In this document: positions 34,431 through 42,397 of the stretch, in pieces | Layout of the letters: each line of letters starts with the position of its first letter | Numbering within the stretch: position 1 is the stretch's first letter | Assembly (NCBI RefSeq): GCF_023101145.1 | Contig: NZ_CP073714.1 | Span: 1,364,001 to 1,428,000 of the forward strand | Length of the DNA: 64,000 bases | Source of the DNA: Paenibacillus pabuli | GTDB taxonomy: Bacteria > Bacillota > Bacilli > Paenibacillales > Paenibacillaceae | Direction: 5' to 3' | The notes under the pieces: generated by a model | What the model was told of the DNA's origin: nothing | Seen by the model: only the letters and a program-made list of their open reading frames with translations | The model's database searches: none | Made by a program: the position numbers and the translations under genes

Positions 34431-35733
34431 AATATTGCGCAATCTCCTTCCATTCCTTAATCATCTCCTGCCGCAGCCTCGGTGGCGCGATTACCTCACA
34501 GCTTGAGCCAAAGCTCCGAAGCCACGGCTTAATCTCGGTAGTCCCGTTGACCTGAATTTCATACAGAAAGGTATGATCTGTTTCAGGGGTAATTGTTCCC
34601 CATTGGCCTTGTAGACGAACCCGATCCAAAATGAAGTTGCGCTGTCCGTCCTGGGGATGAAAGAATCGCGCTTGAACCGTTACGGTGTTTCCTGTGTCCA
34701 CCAGCCAGCTGTAGCGGCTGATCTCGGCCCACTGCTTCTTCAATTCAATCATATATTCTTCTTCAATTGAATCCTGTTCCTCCAGCTGCGTAATGCCTTC
34801 CATCCGAAATTTCACAAAGCCACGACGTCCCTGATATCCAATGACATACCAACGTCCATACTGATGATCATAGACCACTTCAAGCGGTAAGATCCGGTTG
34901 GATCGTCCGCCTGCTTCCCGTTCAAAACGTGGATTCGTATTCTGTGAGCTGTAGCTGGACGGTTTTTTGGGTGAGTAGTACAGGAACTGCACATGTTTGC
35001 GCTGGCGAATCGCACTAAGCAGCGTGTACAGATGTGCTTCGTCCAGAATGCGGGAATAATAATGGTATTTATATATAAATGGCTCGGTGGCTTCTTCCTG
35101 CGGATAGCTTGTGGCAATGGCTTTTTTGAGACTGTCGCGCAGTATATATCCTTGAACAGACGGAACCTGGGTGTTGGCCATAATATCCACAAAATCATAC
35201 AGCTCCAGCTGTTCTTCCACGGTTAGACCCGTAAGTACGTCCTGCTGCAAAAGGTAACGATAAGGTCTGCCTCCAGATTCCTTGCGAATCACTCCGACTT
35301 CTTCCAGATACTTCAGATCGGAGCGAATGGTCTTCTCGTCAGGCAGCGCCAAATCCTCTGGCAGATCTGCGCAGCAGGCGTCCAGTAATTCCATAGCGGT
35401 TAAAGCTTGATCTTGAAGGGTATGCAAAAGAACGGAAAGTCGCTGCACTTCAGTCTCTTTCATCGACTTGGCGCGAAAGAGGAAGAGCAGCATGGGTTCA
35501 GCAGATTCTCCATATTGGAAGCGTACGAGATCTGCCATTTCTTTGTTTTGTTCCGAGCCTGAGCGTTGGTCCGCGACGGTTTGCATGATTTCTTTTAATC
35601 TGCGTTGGGTTTTATCAAAAGTATGTACGGATATGCCGAGCCGTTCGGCATACTGTTTACGGTTGTATGCGCCGCTTGTCAGGGACAGCATGCGCAGAAA
35701 TTGAATTTCTTTGTCAAAGCTCTCTTTAGCCAT
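34378..35733 (-). CDS. WYL-domain transcriptional regulator (first of pair)
   Basis: 451 aa. The N-terminal winged-helix region (LRMLSLTSGAYNRKQYAERL, ISVHTFDKTQRRLKEIM) is DeoR-like, with a second at LKYLEEVGVIRKESGGRPYR; the WYL domain at ~270-350 has RILPLEVVYDHQYGRWYVIGY and GFVKFRMEGI, then a WCX region. ATG 35733 has AAGGAG at good spacing. Gene pairs of this type are frequent next to RNA-repair and defence loci. The promoter region is shared with the divergent Y RNA. Confidence 0.82.
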   Translation of the reverse strand: MAKESFDKEIQFLRMLSLTSGAYNRKQYAERLGISVHTFDKTQRRLKEIMQTVADQRSGSEQNKEMADLVRFQYGESAEPMLLFLFRAKSMKETEVQRLSVLLHTLQDQALTAMELLDACCADLPEDLALPDEKTIRSDLKYLEEVGVIRKESGGRPYRYLLQQDVLTGLTVEEQLELYDFVDIMANTQVPSVQGYILRDSLKKAIATSYPQEEATEPFIYKYHYYSRILDEAHLYTLLSAIRQRKHVQFLYYSPKKPSSYSSQNTNPRFEREAGGRSNRILPLEVVYDHQYGRWYVIGYQGRRGFVKFRMEGITQLEEQDSIEEEYMIELKKQWAEISRYSWLVDTGNTVTVQARFFHPQDGQRNFILDRVRLQGQWGTITPETDHTFLYEIQVNGTTEIKPWLRSFGSSCEVIAPPRLRQEMIKEWKEIAQYYESVREDVQLPDDDEIE

Positions 35734-35905
35734 GAGCATTCACTCCTTGTTATCCCTTCATTGTATCAGGATGAGTGGCGGGTTTCATTTTAATTTAATG
35801 AGTGATGAAATGGATTCGTCGCCATACTTTCGCCATGTTCGCGTGCAAATGTGTGAGGCATAATAAGGTTGTGAACCAGGGCGGCAACAAGCTCTTTGGA
35901 TCAAG

Positions 35906-36041
35906 GTTCCGAGGCGCCAGGGAGGGTTACTTCGACTGTTAATCGACCAGGTCGTTGGTTCGAATCCAATCGCCGCCGTTCATGGCGGTGTAGCTCAGCG
36001 GTAGAGCGGGTATTATACCTTCCCACCTTTTTCCTCGGAAC
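35906..36041 (+). ncRNA. Y RNA-like (YrlA-type) RNA with circularly permuted tRNA-Asn-like module
   Basis: Folds by hand into a Y RNA. The outer helix GTTCCGAGG (35906-35914) pairs with CCTCGGAAC (36033-36041); the next helix GGGAGGGT (35920-35927) pairs with ACCTTCCC (36017-36024). Enclosed is a tRNA in permuted order: anticodon-like stem TCGA/TCGA with 7 nt loop CTGTTAA (35936-35942, the Asn GTT loop); variable-like AGGTC; T arm GTTGG-TTCGAAT-CCAAT (35954-35970); acceptor 3' strand CGCCGCC (35971-35977); linker GTTCAT; acceptor 5' strand GGCGGTG (35984-35990); TA; D arm GCTC-AGCGGTA-GAGC (35993-36007). YrlA RNAs are known to mimic tRNA and bind Ro60; a ro60 gene begins 51 bp downstream. A CATAAT -10-like hexamer lies at 35859. 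Exact ends unknown. Confidence 0.85.
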
Positions 36042-36092
36042 ATTTTATTATGAAGCAACAGTAAATAGTCTCACACCGGGAGGTCATGAGTG

Positions 36093-37586
36093 ATGAGCAG
36101 AGCCAAACAATTATTTAATCAACCTCAGCCAACGACACGTAATCATGGGGGTTACGGAGCCTATGAGCGATTGGTGGAGGAACAATATATACAGATGTTG
36201 ATGACGAATACGTTGAACAATACATTTTATGCAGATACACAGCAGTTGATGGATGATGCAATGGTCAGTCATCAGGAGATGGCTGAGGTCGATGCGGGGT
36301 TTATGGCGCGGGCGCTGGTCTATGCTCGTAATGAAGGCATGATGCGGTTACAACCTCTATTCGGCCTGGCACTGCTGTCCAAGGTGGACCCGGATCAGTT
36401 TGCGAAGGTGTTTGCCAAGGTGGTACAGACACCAGCAGACCTCGCCGATTTCCTGACCATTCTAAGAGGAACAGGTCGAGGGCAGGGCGGTCGGGCGGTG
36501 AAACGTCAGGTGAGTCTCTTTTTGAACGGGATTAGCGAATACTGGGCGATTAAATACAACGGGCGCGGGCGTGGATACAGTTTGGGCGATATGATCGCTA
36601 CAGCACATCCCAAGCCGACAGATATGAAACAACAGGCATTGTTCCGTTATTTGCGCGGACATGAGGTAGATCTTGCGGATCTGCCGCAGTTACAGGCGCT
36701 GGAGAAGCTGAAATCCACCCCAATCCCAGCAAGTCAGATGCATCTGATCGAAAAAGGTAAACTGCCGTATTCGGTGGTCACTTCGATCATGCAGCCGACA
36801 CGTACGGTATGGGAGGCGTTAATGTCCCAGATGCCGACCTTTGCATTGTTGCGTCATCTGAATGCAATGGATCGGGCGGGAGTTTTTGAAAAAAACAAAA
36901 ATATTGAATACGTAACGGGCCGTCTAACGGATGCGGAAGCACTGCGCAAGTCGCGCATCCTACCTTTTCGATTCGCCAGTGCGTATGAAATGATTGCGAG
37001 AGAAGAGCTTCGATATGCTTTGCGGGAGGCGGTGGAGCTATCGATTGGCAACTTGCCAGCGCTGCCGGGAAGAACTGCGATTTTCCTGGATCGCTCCGGT
37101 TCCATGCAAGGGGATTATCTGCGGATTGGCTCGGTGCTGGCACTGGCGCTTTATAAACAAACACGAGGCAACTCGCTGTTCTGGTTATTCGACCATATGG
37201 TTGAAGATGCTCGTCCGAAGATGAATGAGAGCATTCTTTCACAGGCTCACAGGATTCGCGCACAAGGTGGAACAGACACGGGGCGTCCTGTACGAGAGCT
37301 TCGAGATATCGGAGAGAAAGTGGATCAGATCATTATGATTACGGATGAACAGCAGAATGAAGGCAGTCCGCTATATGCGGAGCTTGAACGTTATCGCCGG
37401 ATGATGAATCCCGAGCTGAAGGTATTTATCGTGGATATTGCACCTTATCAGCAGGCCATGGTGCCGCCACGGGATGGTAAAACCTTTTATATCTACGGCT
37501 GGAGTGAAACGGTACTAACGTATATTGCTGAGACTATAGCTGGATATGATACACTGGCGAACCGAGTGCGAGCGATGGATATTTAG
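36093..37586 (+). CDS. rsr: Ro60/TROVE-domain RNA-binding protein (Rsr)
   Basis: 497 aa. HEAT-like TROVE ring occupies ~20-330 (GGYGAYERLVEEQYIQMLMT; RALVYARNEGMMRLQPLFG; FLTILRGTGRGQGGRAVKR) and a von Willebrand A domain ~345-497 has the MIDAS motif LDRSGSM. Ro60 proteins hold Y RNAs on the outer ring surface and thread misfolded RNA ends through the hole, acting in RNA quality control with nucleases such as PNPase. A Y RNA-like gene lies directly upstream. ATG 36093 is selected with GGGAGG at 36078-36083. Followed after 24 bp by an RlaP-like gene. Confidence 0.93.
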   Translation: MSRAKQLFNQPQPTTRNHGGYGAYERLVEEQYIQMLMTNTLNNTFYADTQQLMDDAMVSHQEMAEVDAGFMARALVYARNEGMMRLQPLFGLALLSKVDPDQFAKVFAKVVQTPADLADFLTILRGTGRGQGGRAVKRQVSLFLNGISEYWAIKYNGRGRGYSLGDMIATAHPKPTDMKQQALFRYLRGHEVDLADLPQLQALEKLKSTPIPASQMHLIEKGKLPYSVVTSIMQPTRTVWEALMSQMPTFALLRHLNAMDRAGVFEKNKNIEYVTGRLTDAEALRKSRILPFRFASAYEMIAREELRYALREAVELSIGNLPALPGRTAIFLDRSGSMQGDYLRIGSVLALALYKQTRGNSLFWLFDHMVEDARPKMNESILSQAHRIRAQGGTDTGRPVRELRDIGEKVDQIIMITDEQQNEGSPLYAELERYRRMMNPELKVFIVDIAPYQQAMVPPRDGKTFYIYGWSETVLTYIAETIAGYDTLANRVRAMDI

Positions 37587-37610
37587 ATTAGAGATGTGGA
37601 GGTGATGGAG

Positions 37611-38417
37611 ATGACTCATGTTCATAAAGAAATGAGAGATACGATTAGACAGCAGCTGAAGCAGATTGAACAGGAGGAAAACGTACGGATCATCTATGCC
37701 TGTGAATCGGGCAGCCGGGCATGGGGGTTTCCTTCACAGGACAGCGATTATGATGTTCGTTTCCTGTATGTGAGACCGCTGGATTGGTACTTGTCCATTG
37801 AAGAACAAAGAGATGTTATCGAACGCCCGATCAGTGAACAGCTCGATATCAATGGTTGGGATTTGCGCAAAGCCTTGAAGCTGTTTCGCAAGTCGAATCC
37901 ACCGCTGCTGGAGTGGTTACAATCCCCGATTCAGTATGACGAACCCTACAGTGTGGCAGAGCATATTCGTGCATTATCGCCTTTGACCTTCTCACCAAAG
38001 TCCTGTATGTTCCATTATCTGAATATGGCGAAGGGAAACTTCCGGGATTACTTGCAGGGTGAGCAGGTGAAGATCAAAAAGTATTTCTATGTACTGCGCC
38101 CACTGCTGGCCTGTGGCTGGATCGAACGTTATGATGCGATGCCGCCGATGGCATTCGAAGAGCTGGTTGAGGAACTTGTTCCTCAGAGCGCGCCGCTCTA
38201 TACGGAAATCCATGAGCTGCTGCGCCGGAAAAAGGCAGGCGAGGAACTCGATCTGGAACCACAGCTCCCAGCGATACAGACTTTTTTGGCAGAGAAGATC
38301 GCGCATTTTGAACAACTGGCCTCCCAACTGGAGAATGAACAGATTATTCAATATGAAGAACTCGACCGGATTTTCCGTTTTGCACTGCAAGAGGTGTGGG
38401 CGGGGGCGTACGATTAA
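37611..38417 (+). CDS. RlaP-type DNA polymerase beta-superfamily nucleotidyltransferase
   Basis: 268 aa. The nucleotidyltransferase core is explicit: CESGSRAWGFPSQDSDYDVR holds the GS motif and the DxD metal ligands (~31-48), then FLYVRPLDWYLSI. It matches the YcgL/RlaP group (RNA ligase-associated polymerase beta fold), predicted in RNA repair. A helical C-terminal half follows. Start ATG 37611 is set by GGAGG at 37598-37602; upstream GTG/ATG codons are too close. Co-transcription with rsr suggests it modifies RNA ends handled by Ro60 or the Y RNA (inference). No RtcB ligase is in the window. Confidence 0.85.
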   Translation: MTHVHKEMRDTIRQQLKQIEQEENVRIIYACESGSRAWGFPSQDSDYDVRFLYVRPLDWYLSIEEQRDVIERPISEQLDINGWDLRKALKLFRKSNPPLLEWLQSPIQYDEPYSVAEHIRALSPLTFSPKSCMFHYLNMAKGNFRDYLQGEQVKIKKYFYVLRPLLACGWIERYDAMPPMAFEELVEELVPQSAPLYTEIHELLRRKKAGEELDLEPQLPAIQTFLAEKIAHFEQLASQLENEQIIQYEELDRIFRFALQEVWAGAYD

Positions 38418-38530
38418 AATATAAGGTCGTGCGTATTTACACATCATGAGTCTGAACCGGTGGACCCACGTTTGTAATGGGATCGGTGAAGCATGAGACT
38501 TATGGTTCCTTTGAATGCAAGGTATTAGGG

Positions 38531-38560
38531 CAGGTTTGGTATATCCAAGCCTGTTTTTGT
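38531..38560 (+). terminator. Terminator of rsr-rlaP transcript
   Basis: CAGGTTTGG pairs with CCAAGCCTG, followed by TTTTTG. Bases 38418-38530 and 38561-38724 contain no recognised gene. Confidence 0.8.
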
Positions 38561-38724
38561 TTATTTTTCGGCAAAATATTTCATTCAAGATAATTAAAAT
38601 TAGGAGTTTTAACGTTGATATAAATAACTAAAGCCCTATAGGTTTCCAGTCCGTTCTGGGTAATAATTAATAGTAAGCAAGTGGTCATCGTAATCTCACA
38701 ACGTAACGATAGGAGGTAACCTGT

Positions 38725-38976
38725 ATGGCGTCAATGATTCTGCTGGTGAAACAGACGGAAGACGATGAAAAGGTTATTTATCGATTCGGACCGGATGAGC
38801 GGAAGATGGGACTCATTGAAATGAACAAGGTCAAGGAAAGTGTGAAGGAACTGGAGCCTGTTCAGGTGGAAGGTGTCAGCCCAAGTTTTTATTTTAATCG
38901 GGCCGCGCAGCGCTTGGTTCGATGTTTGTTCAGAGAAGGCGGCAAGTTCCCTGAACGAACGACATGTGAATCGTAG
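38725..38976 (+). CDS. Small conserved-looking protein, unknown function
   Basis: 83 aa, soluble, charged (KQTEDDEKVIYRFGPDERKM; RLVRCLFREGGKFPERTT). No family recognised. AGGAGG at 38711-38716 in front of ATG 38725 and a terminator just after the gene support it as a real monocistronic gene. Confidence 0.65.
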   Translation: MASMILLVKQTEDDEKVIYRFGPDERKMGLIEMNKVKESVKELEPVQVEGVSPSFYFNRAAQRLVRCLFREGGKFPERTTCES

Positions 38977-39040
38977 TAGTAGTCTATTATATGAGTCATA
39001 GAGGCTTTATCCGGGTTTCTATCATATATTCGTAATTAAA

Positions 39041-39088
39041 GAAGTCCAGGTGCATCCGTTAAAGGGTGTGTCTGGACTTTTTTTTGTA
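39041..39088 (+). terminator. Terminator after small gene
   Basis: AAGTCCAG and CTGGACTT arms, followed by eight T. Confidence 0.85.
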
Positions 39089-39151
39089 TTCCATATCGAT
39101 ATTAATTCCAAAAGGAAATTGTAGTTACAGGTTCTAATAGATGAGTTGCTT

Positions 39152-39171
39152 GTTCAGAATCCGTTCAGAAT
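39152..39171 (+). promoter_or_regulatory. Direct repeat upstream of surface-protein genes
   Basis: GTTCAGAAT occurs at 39152-39160 and 39163-39171, an 11 bp period (one helical turn), just before a TATATT -10-like hexamer. Such tandem sites are typical for response regulators. Confidence 0.4.
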
Positions 39172-39285
39172 GTCCTGTTATATTGATAGGACTATTGAAG
39201 GAGAATGTCCTGGTTCGTCTTTCATTTTATACAGCACAATACTTCCCAGGCTCTAATTTACTGTCGAAAAGGAGAGGAATATCAT

Positions 39286-41151
39286 TTGAACAAATGGCTT
39301 TTGCGCACAACGCTCGGTGTGTTTTTGTTAAGTCAGCTTCATACGACTGCTGTCTCCGCGCAGGCTGCTGAAAAACTTTTCTCGGATATAGATCAAGCCT
39401 CCAGCTGGTCTCTGGCTTCAATCACGTATTTGAACGAATTGGGCATTACTCAGGGGTATGATAACGGGACATATCAACCGCGTAAAAAAATTACTCGTCA
39501 AGAGGTGGCTGAACTGCTTGTACGAGCTCTCCAGTTACCGGCCAATGAATCTACAACTGAGCTGCCTCCGGATGTTCGTGCAAGCAGTTGGTCTGCAAAC
39601 AGCATCCAACGAGTTCAAAGCCAAGGACTGATGGGCAATCCCGATGAGCCGTTTCGGCCAACAGATCTGGTCACTCGGGAAGAACTATTGTCTATCTTTG
39701 TCCAAGCCACTGGAGCCGAAGGGAAAGGGACTGCCGCGCTGCCGGATGGTGAAGTAAGTGATCCTATCAGCAAGCAAAGCATTGAAACATCCATGGAAAT
39801 TGGTTTGTTGCAGGGGGATGGACAAAAGTTGGCTCTGGACAGACCTACGGAACGGCAGGAAATTGCTGTCTTTTTGACTCGGCTGATTCAGGCGCTTGAA
39901 GAACCAAAAACGAGGGAAATGGAACTTACGATTGTAAACGATAGTACTGTCCGCATTGGGGCTTTCAAATATCCGTTGACCGAAGAAATTCAAAAGCTGC
40001 TTACCGCTGCCAACAAACAACTACTCGAAGGCACGACCCTGAAGGTCACAATGACACCCGATTATAAAATTAAAGACATTGTGGACCTGACGGTACCTGC
40101 GTCCAAAAAGAATCTGATATTTGATGGTGGGGGTTTGCATATAACGGGCAATCTGATCATTTTGGGTGATGAACTGACCATTAAAAACCTTTCTGTTGAT
40201 GGAAAAGTGCTGGCTAATGGGAATGCAAAGAACTCGCTGGTGTTTGAGAATGCCAAGATCAAAGGAATGGAGCTGAATACGGCCTCCAAATTGACGTTGA
40301 CAGGTACGACTTCCGTTGACTCATTATCGGTGGCACAAAGAGCGGTCAAGGAGTCCGAGATTATCTTGCAGCAAAAAAGTGTAATCAACGACATTATTGT
40401 TTCAGACAAGCAGCTCGTACCAGATCTCGTTAAGGACTATAGCGGGAATCAGGGCAAGATCCAGCTCATTAATGGGAAACCGCGCGACGTACAACCTACG
40501 GTTTCCACCGGTGGCGCATCGACTGGCGGCAGTTCTGGGGGGAGTGTAAGCCCATCTGGACCAGTAGTTTCAGCAATCACCAAGATTCAGGAGGTTGCTG
40601 AAACCTATAAGCTTCCGACACAAGTGTCTGTCCGGATGCCTGATGGCACCACCGTTAGTAAAGCTGTGGTGTGGAGTGCTCCTGAAGGCGTAGAGATCAC
40701 GAATAGTGAAGTCAGCATTAATGAACCGGGGGTATATCTGTTCACGGGTCAGGTTGAAGGCATCTCCGAAAAATCCCAGTTGAAATTGGATGTCAGACTT
40801 CCATTGAATCTGGTACTTGGAGCAGGAAATACGGGCATTGTCGTGACAACGGCAGGAGAAACCAAAACGGTGTCCTTCACATCAGAGCCGGATGCTCAAG
40901 TAACGACAAGTGTTAAACACGCCAGTTATTTGCTTGAATGGTCCGATGAAAATGGCTCTTCCTCGAATGTGAAGCTGATCAGTACGCCAGGATATGCCTC
41001 CGAGAATGTAGGCAATGGCTGGCTCATTACCAAAACCGATGATTCTGCAGTTATCAACAAGGAAGCTATTTCGTTTGAAGTGAAATTCAATGCCCCGGGA
41101 ACATATTCCGTGCAAATTAGTGCTGTGAAACATCAACATCATAATTATTAA
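39286..41151 (+). CDS. SLH-domain cell-surface protein
   Basis: 621 aa. Signal peptide (LLRTTLGVFLLSQL...VSAQA), then three S-layer homology repeats at ~35-205 (LFSDIDQASSWSLASITYLN; ELPPDVRASSWSANSIQRVQ; SDPISKQSIETSMEIG), which bind pyruvylated secondary wall polymer. A beta-rich middle (~220-400) is followed by a Gly/Ser linker (STGGASTGGSSGGSVSPSG) and Ig-like repeats. The C-terminal strand pattern VKFNAPGTYSVQISAV recurs in the two proteins encoded downstream. Start is TTG 39286, as AAAAGGAGAGG sits 9 nt upstream; the longer frame has no signal peptide at its N-terminus. Confidence 0.85.
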   Translation: MNKWLLRTTLGVFLLSQLHTTAVSAQAAEKLFSDIDQASSWSLASITYLNELGITQGYDNGTYQPRKKITRQEVAELLVRALQLPANESTTELPPDVRASSWSANSIQRVQSQGLMGNPDEPFRPTDLVTREELLSIFVQATGAEGKGTAALPDGEVSDPISKQSIETSMEIGLLQGDGQKLALDRPTERQEIAVFLTRLIQALEEPKTREMELTIVNDSTVRIGAFKYPLTEEIQKLLTAANKQLLEGTTLKVTMTPDYKIKDIVDLTVPASKKNLIFDGGGLHITGNLIILGDELTIKNLSVDGKVLANGNAKNSLVFENAKIKGMELNTASKLTLTGTTSVDSLSVAQRAVKESEIILQQKSVINDIIVSDKQLVPDLVKDYSGNQGKIQLINGKPRDVQPTVSTGGASTGGSSGGSVSPSGPVVSAITKIQEVAETYKLPTQVSVRMPDGTTVSKAVVWSAPEGVEITNSEVSINEPGVYLFTGQVEGISEKSQLKLDVRLPLNLVLGAGNTGIVVTTAGETKTVSFTSEPDAQVTTSVKHASYLLEWSDENGSSSNVKLISTPGYASENVGNGWLITKTDDSAVINKEAISFEVKFNAPGTYSVQISAVKHQHHNY

Positions 41152-41166
41152 AAAGGAGTGTTTTTC

Positions 41167-41685
41167 ATGTTGAAAATGAATAAATTGACAAAGGCTTTGG
41201 TATTGTCCTCTGCCTTGCTGCTCGCAGCAAGTCCTACGTATGCTGCTTCTGGTAGACCGGTATCCAATACGATTACGGCAAGCTTTAAGGTAAATCCGGT
41301 TGCTCCTTCGTTTACGCTGAAATGGGTGGATAATACAGATACAGAACTGGATACTCTGCCGCTGCAAACCGTGAACAGTGGAGAAAGCAAGGATGTTAAG
41401 GTCCGTGCAACGGTATCCAATAACTATTCGGATATTTACATGGAGTTCACAATTACCCGTACTGACGGAACTGCAATTACTCAAGAAGATGTAGAATTGA
41501 ACGAATACGTTGAGGGTGAACTTGTATCACCAAGAACGGGATATTTGGATGGTGGCAGTCTGGTTATTAATTCCAAGAGTTATCGAACGATTAATTCACC
41601 AGGGCGAGACTTCTTGTACAATCTAAAGTTCAAGACGACAGGTGATTACCAAATTAGCGTAGTTGCTGTGAACGCACCATCCTAA
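41167..41685 (+). CDS. Secreted beta-sandwich-like protein, paralogue 1
   Basis: 172 aa. Cleavable signal peptide ending SPTYAASG. The mature part contains ITASFKVN, FTLKWVDNTDTELDTLPLQT, VNSGESKDVKVRATVS and closing LKFKTTGDYQISVVAV. No known family. It is paralogous to the next gene (same length, same block order). AAAGGAG at 41152-41157 serves ATG 41167. 15 bp after the SLH gene, so probably co-transcribed and part of the same surface structure (inference). Confidence 0.75.
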   Translation: MLKMNKLTKALVLSSALLLAASPTYAASGRPVSNTITASFKVNPVAPSFTLKWVDNTDTELDTLPLQTVNSGESKDVKVRATVSNNYSDIYMEFTITRTDGTAITQEDVELNEYVEGELVSPRTGYLDGGSLVINSKSYRTINSPGRDFLYNLKFKTTGDYQISVVAVNAPS

Positions 41686-41772
41686 GCAACAGGAAGTTGT
41701 TCTTTTGAATGACGAGGGAGAAAAGGGATGAATAATGCTTCTCCCTCCGATGATAAAAAGGAGATTAAAACT

Positions 41773-42291
41773 ATGAAAGTACCAAAAATGGCTAAGGCAT
41801 TACTTCTGTCCGCTGTACTGTTCACCATGGCAGCCCCAGCATATGCGGATTATTCCTTCGTACCTTTATCCAACAAAATTAAAGCTACTTTCAAGGTGAA
41901 TGCTCCGGCAGAACCTACTTATGTATTGAAATGGTTGGATTCAAGCAACCATGAATTGGAGACACTTCCGCTTCAAACCGTAAATAGCGGGGATAGCAAG
42001 GATCTCAAGCTTCGTGCAACCGTTAGTCAGGACTTTAAGGATATCCGGTACTATTTTAAGATTAAAAGGACGGACGGAACAACTATCACAGATAGTGACA
42101 TAAGCTTAGCCCAATATGGAGACAGCGGTGTAGTTACCTTAAGTGGAAATACAGATGGGGAGCTTTATTTATCCTATTCCAAAAGATTCGTTACTGTAAC
42201 AAGCCCCAGCATGGATTCAAAATTCAAAGTCACATTTAACGCGGCTGGCCAATATCAGATTAATGTTGTTGCGGTTTCCATGAACGACTAA
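41773..42291 (+). CDS. Secreted beta-sandwich-like protein, paralogue 2
   Basis: 172 aa, the same length as its neighbour. Signal peptide ends APAYADYS; mature part has IKATFKVN, YVLKWLDSSNHELETLPLQT, VNSGDSKDLKLRATVS and VTFNAAGQYQINVVAV. About half the residues match paralogue 1 by eye, indicating tandem duplication. AAAAAGGAG precedes ATG 41773; an upstream in-frame ATG 41728 would bury the signal peptide. Confidence 0.75.
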   Translation: MKVPKMAKALLLSAVLFTMAAPAYADYSFVPLSNKIKATFKVNAPAEPTYVLKWLDSSNHELETLPLQTVNSGDSKDLKLRATVSQDFKDIRYYFKIKRTDGTTITDSDISLAQYGDSGVVTLSGNTDGELYLSYSKRFVTVTSPSMDSKFKVTFNAAGQYQINVVAVSMND

Positions 42292-42298
42292 TATACCA

Positions 42299-42347
42299 AA
42301 AAACAAGTCTACAACCCCTATCATGGGGTCATGGACTTGTTTTTTTA
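42299..42347. terminator. Bidirectional terminator
   Basis: AAACAAGTC...CCCC-TATCAT-GGGG...GACTTGTTTTTTT between convergent genes. Confidence 0.85.
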
Positions 42348-42397
42348 TTTCGATAAATTAATGGAAAGGAATAGGATATCATTTGTATGTTATGTCA

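Noticed and set aside
35931..36007. Ordinary tRNA-Asn gene
   Set aside because: Acceptor, T and D arms are in the wrong order, joined through a GTTCAT loop, with no CCA end; the layout fits a Y RNA tRNA mimic, not a standard tRNA.
35906..36041. Permuted tRNA gene giving a functional tRNA, as in some algae and archaea
   Set aside because: The anticodon stem has only four good pairs, and the flanks pair with each other as a Y RNA stem next to a TROVE gene; Y RNA is the simpler reading.
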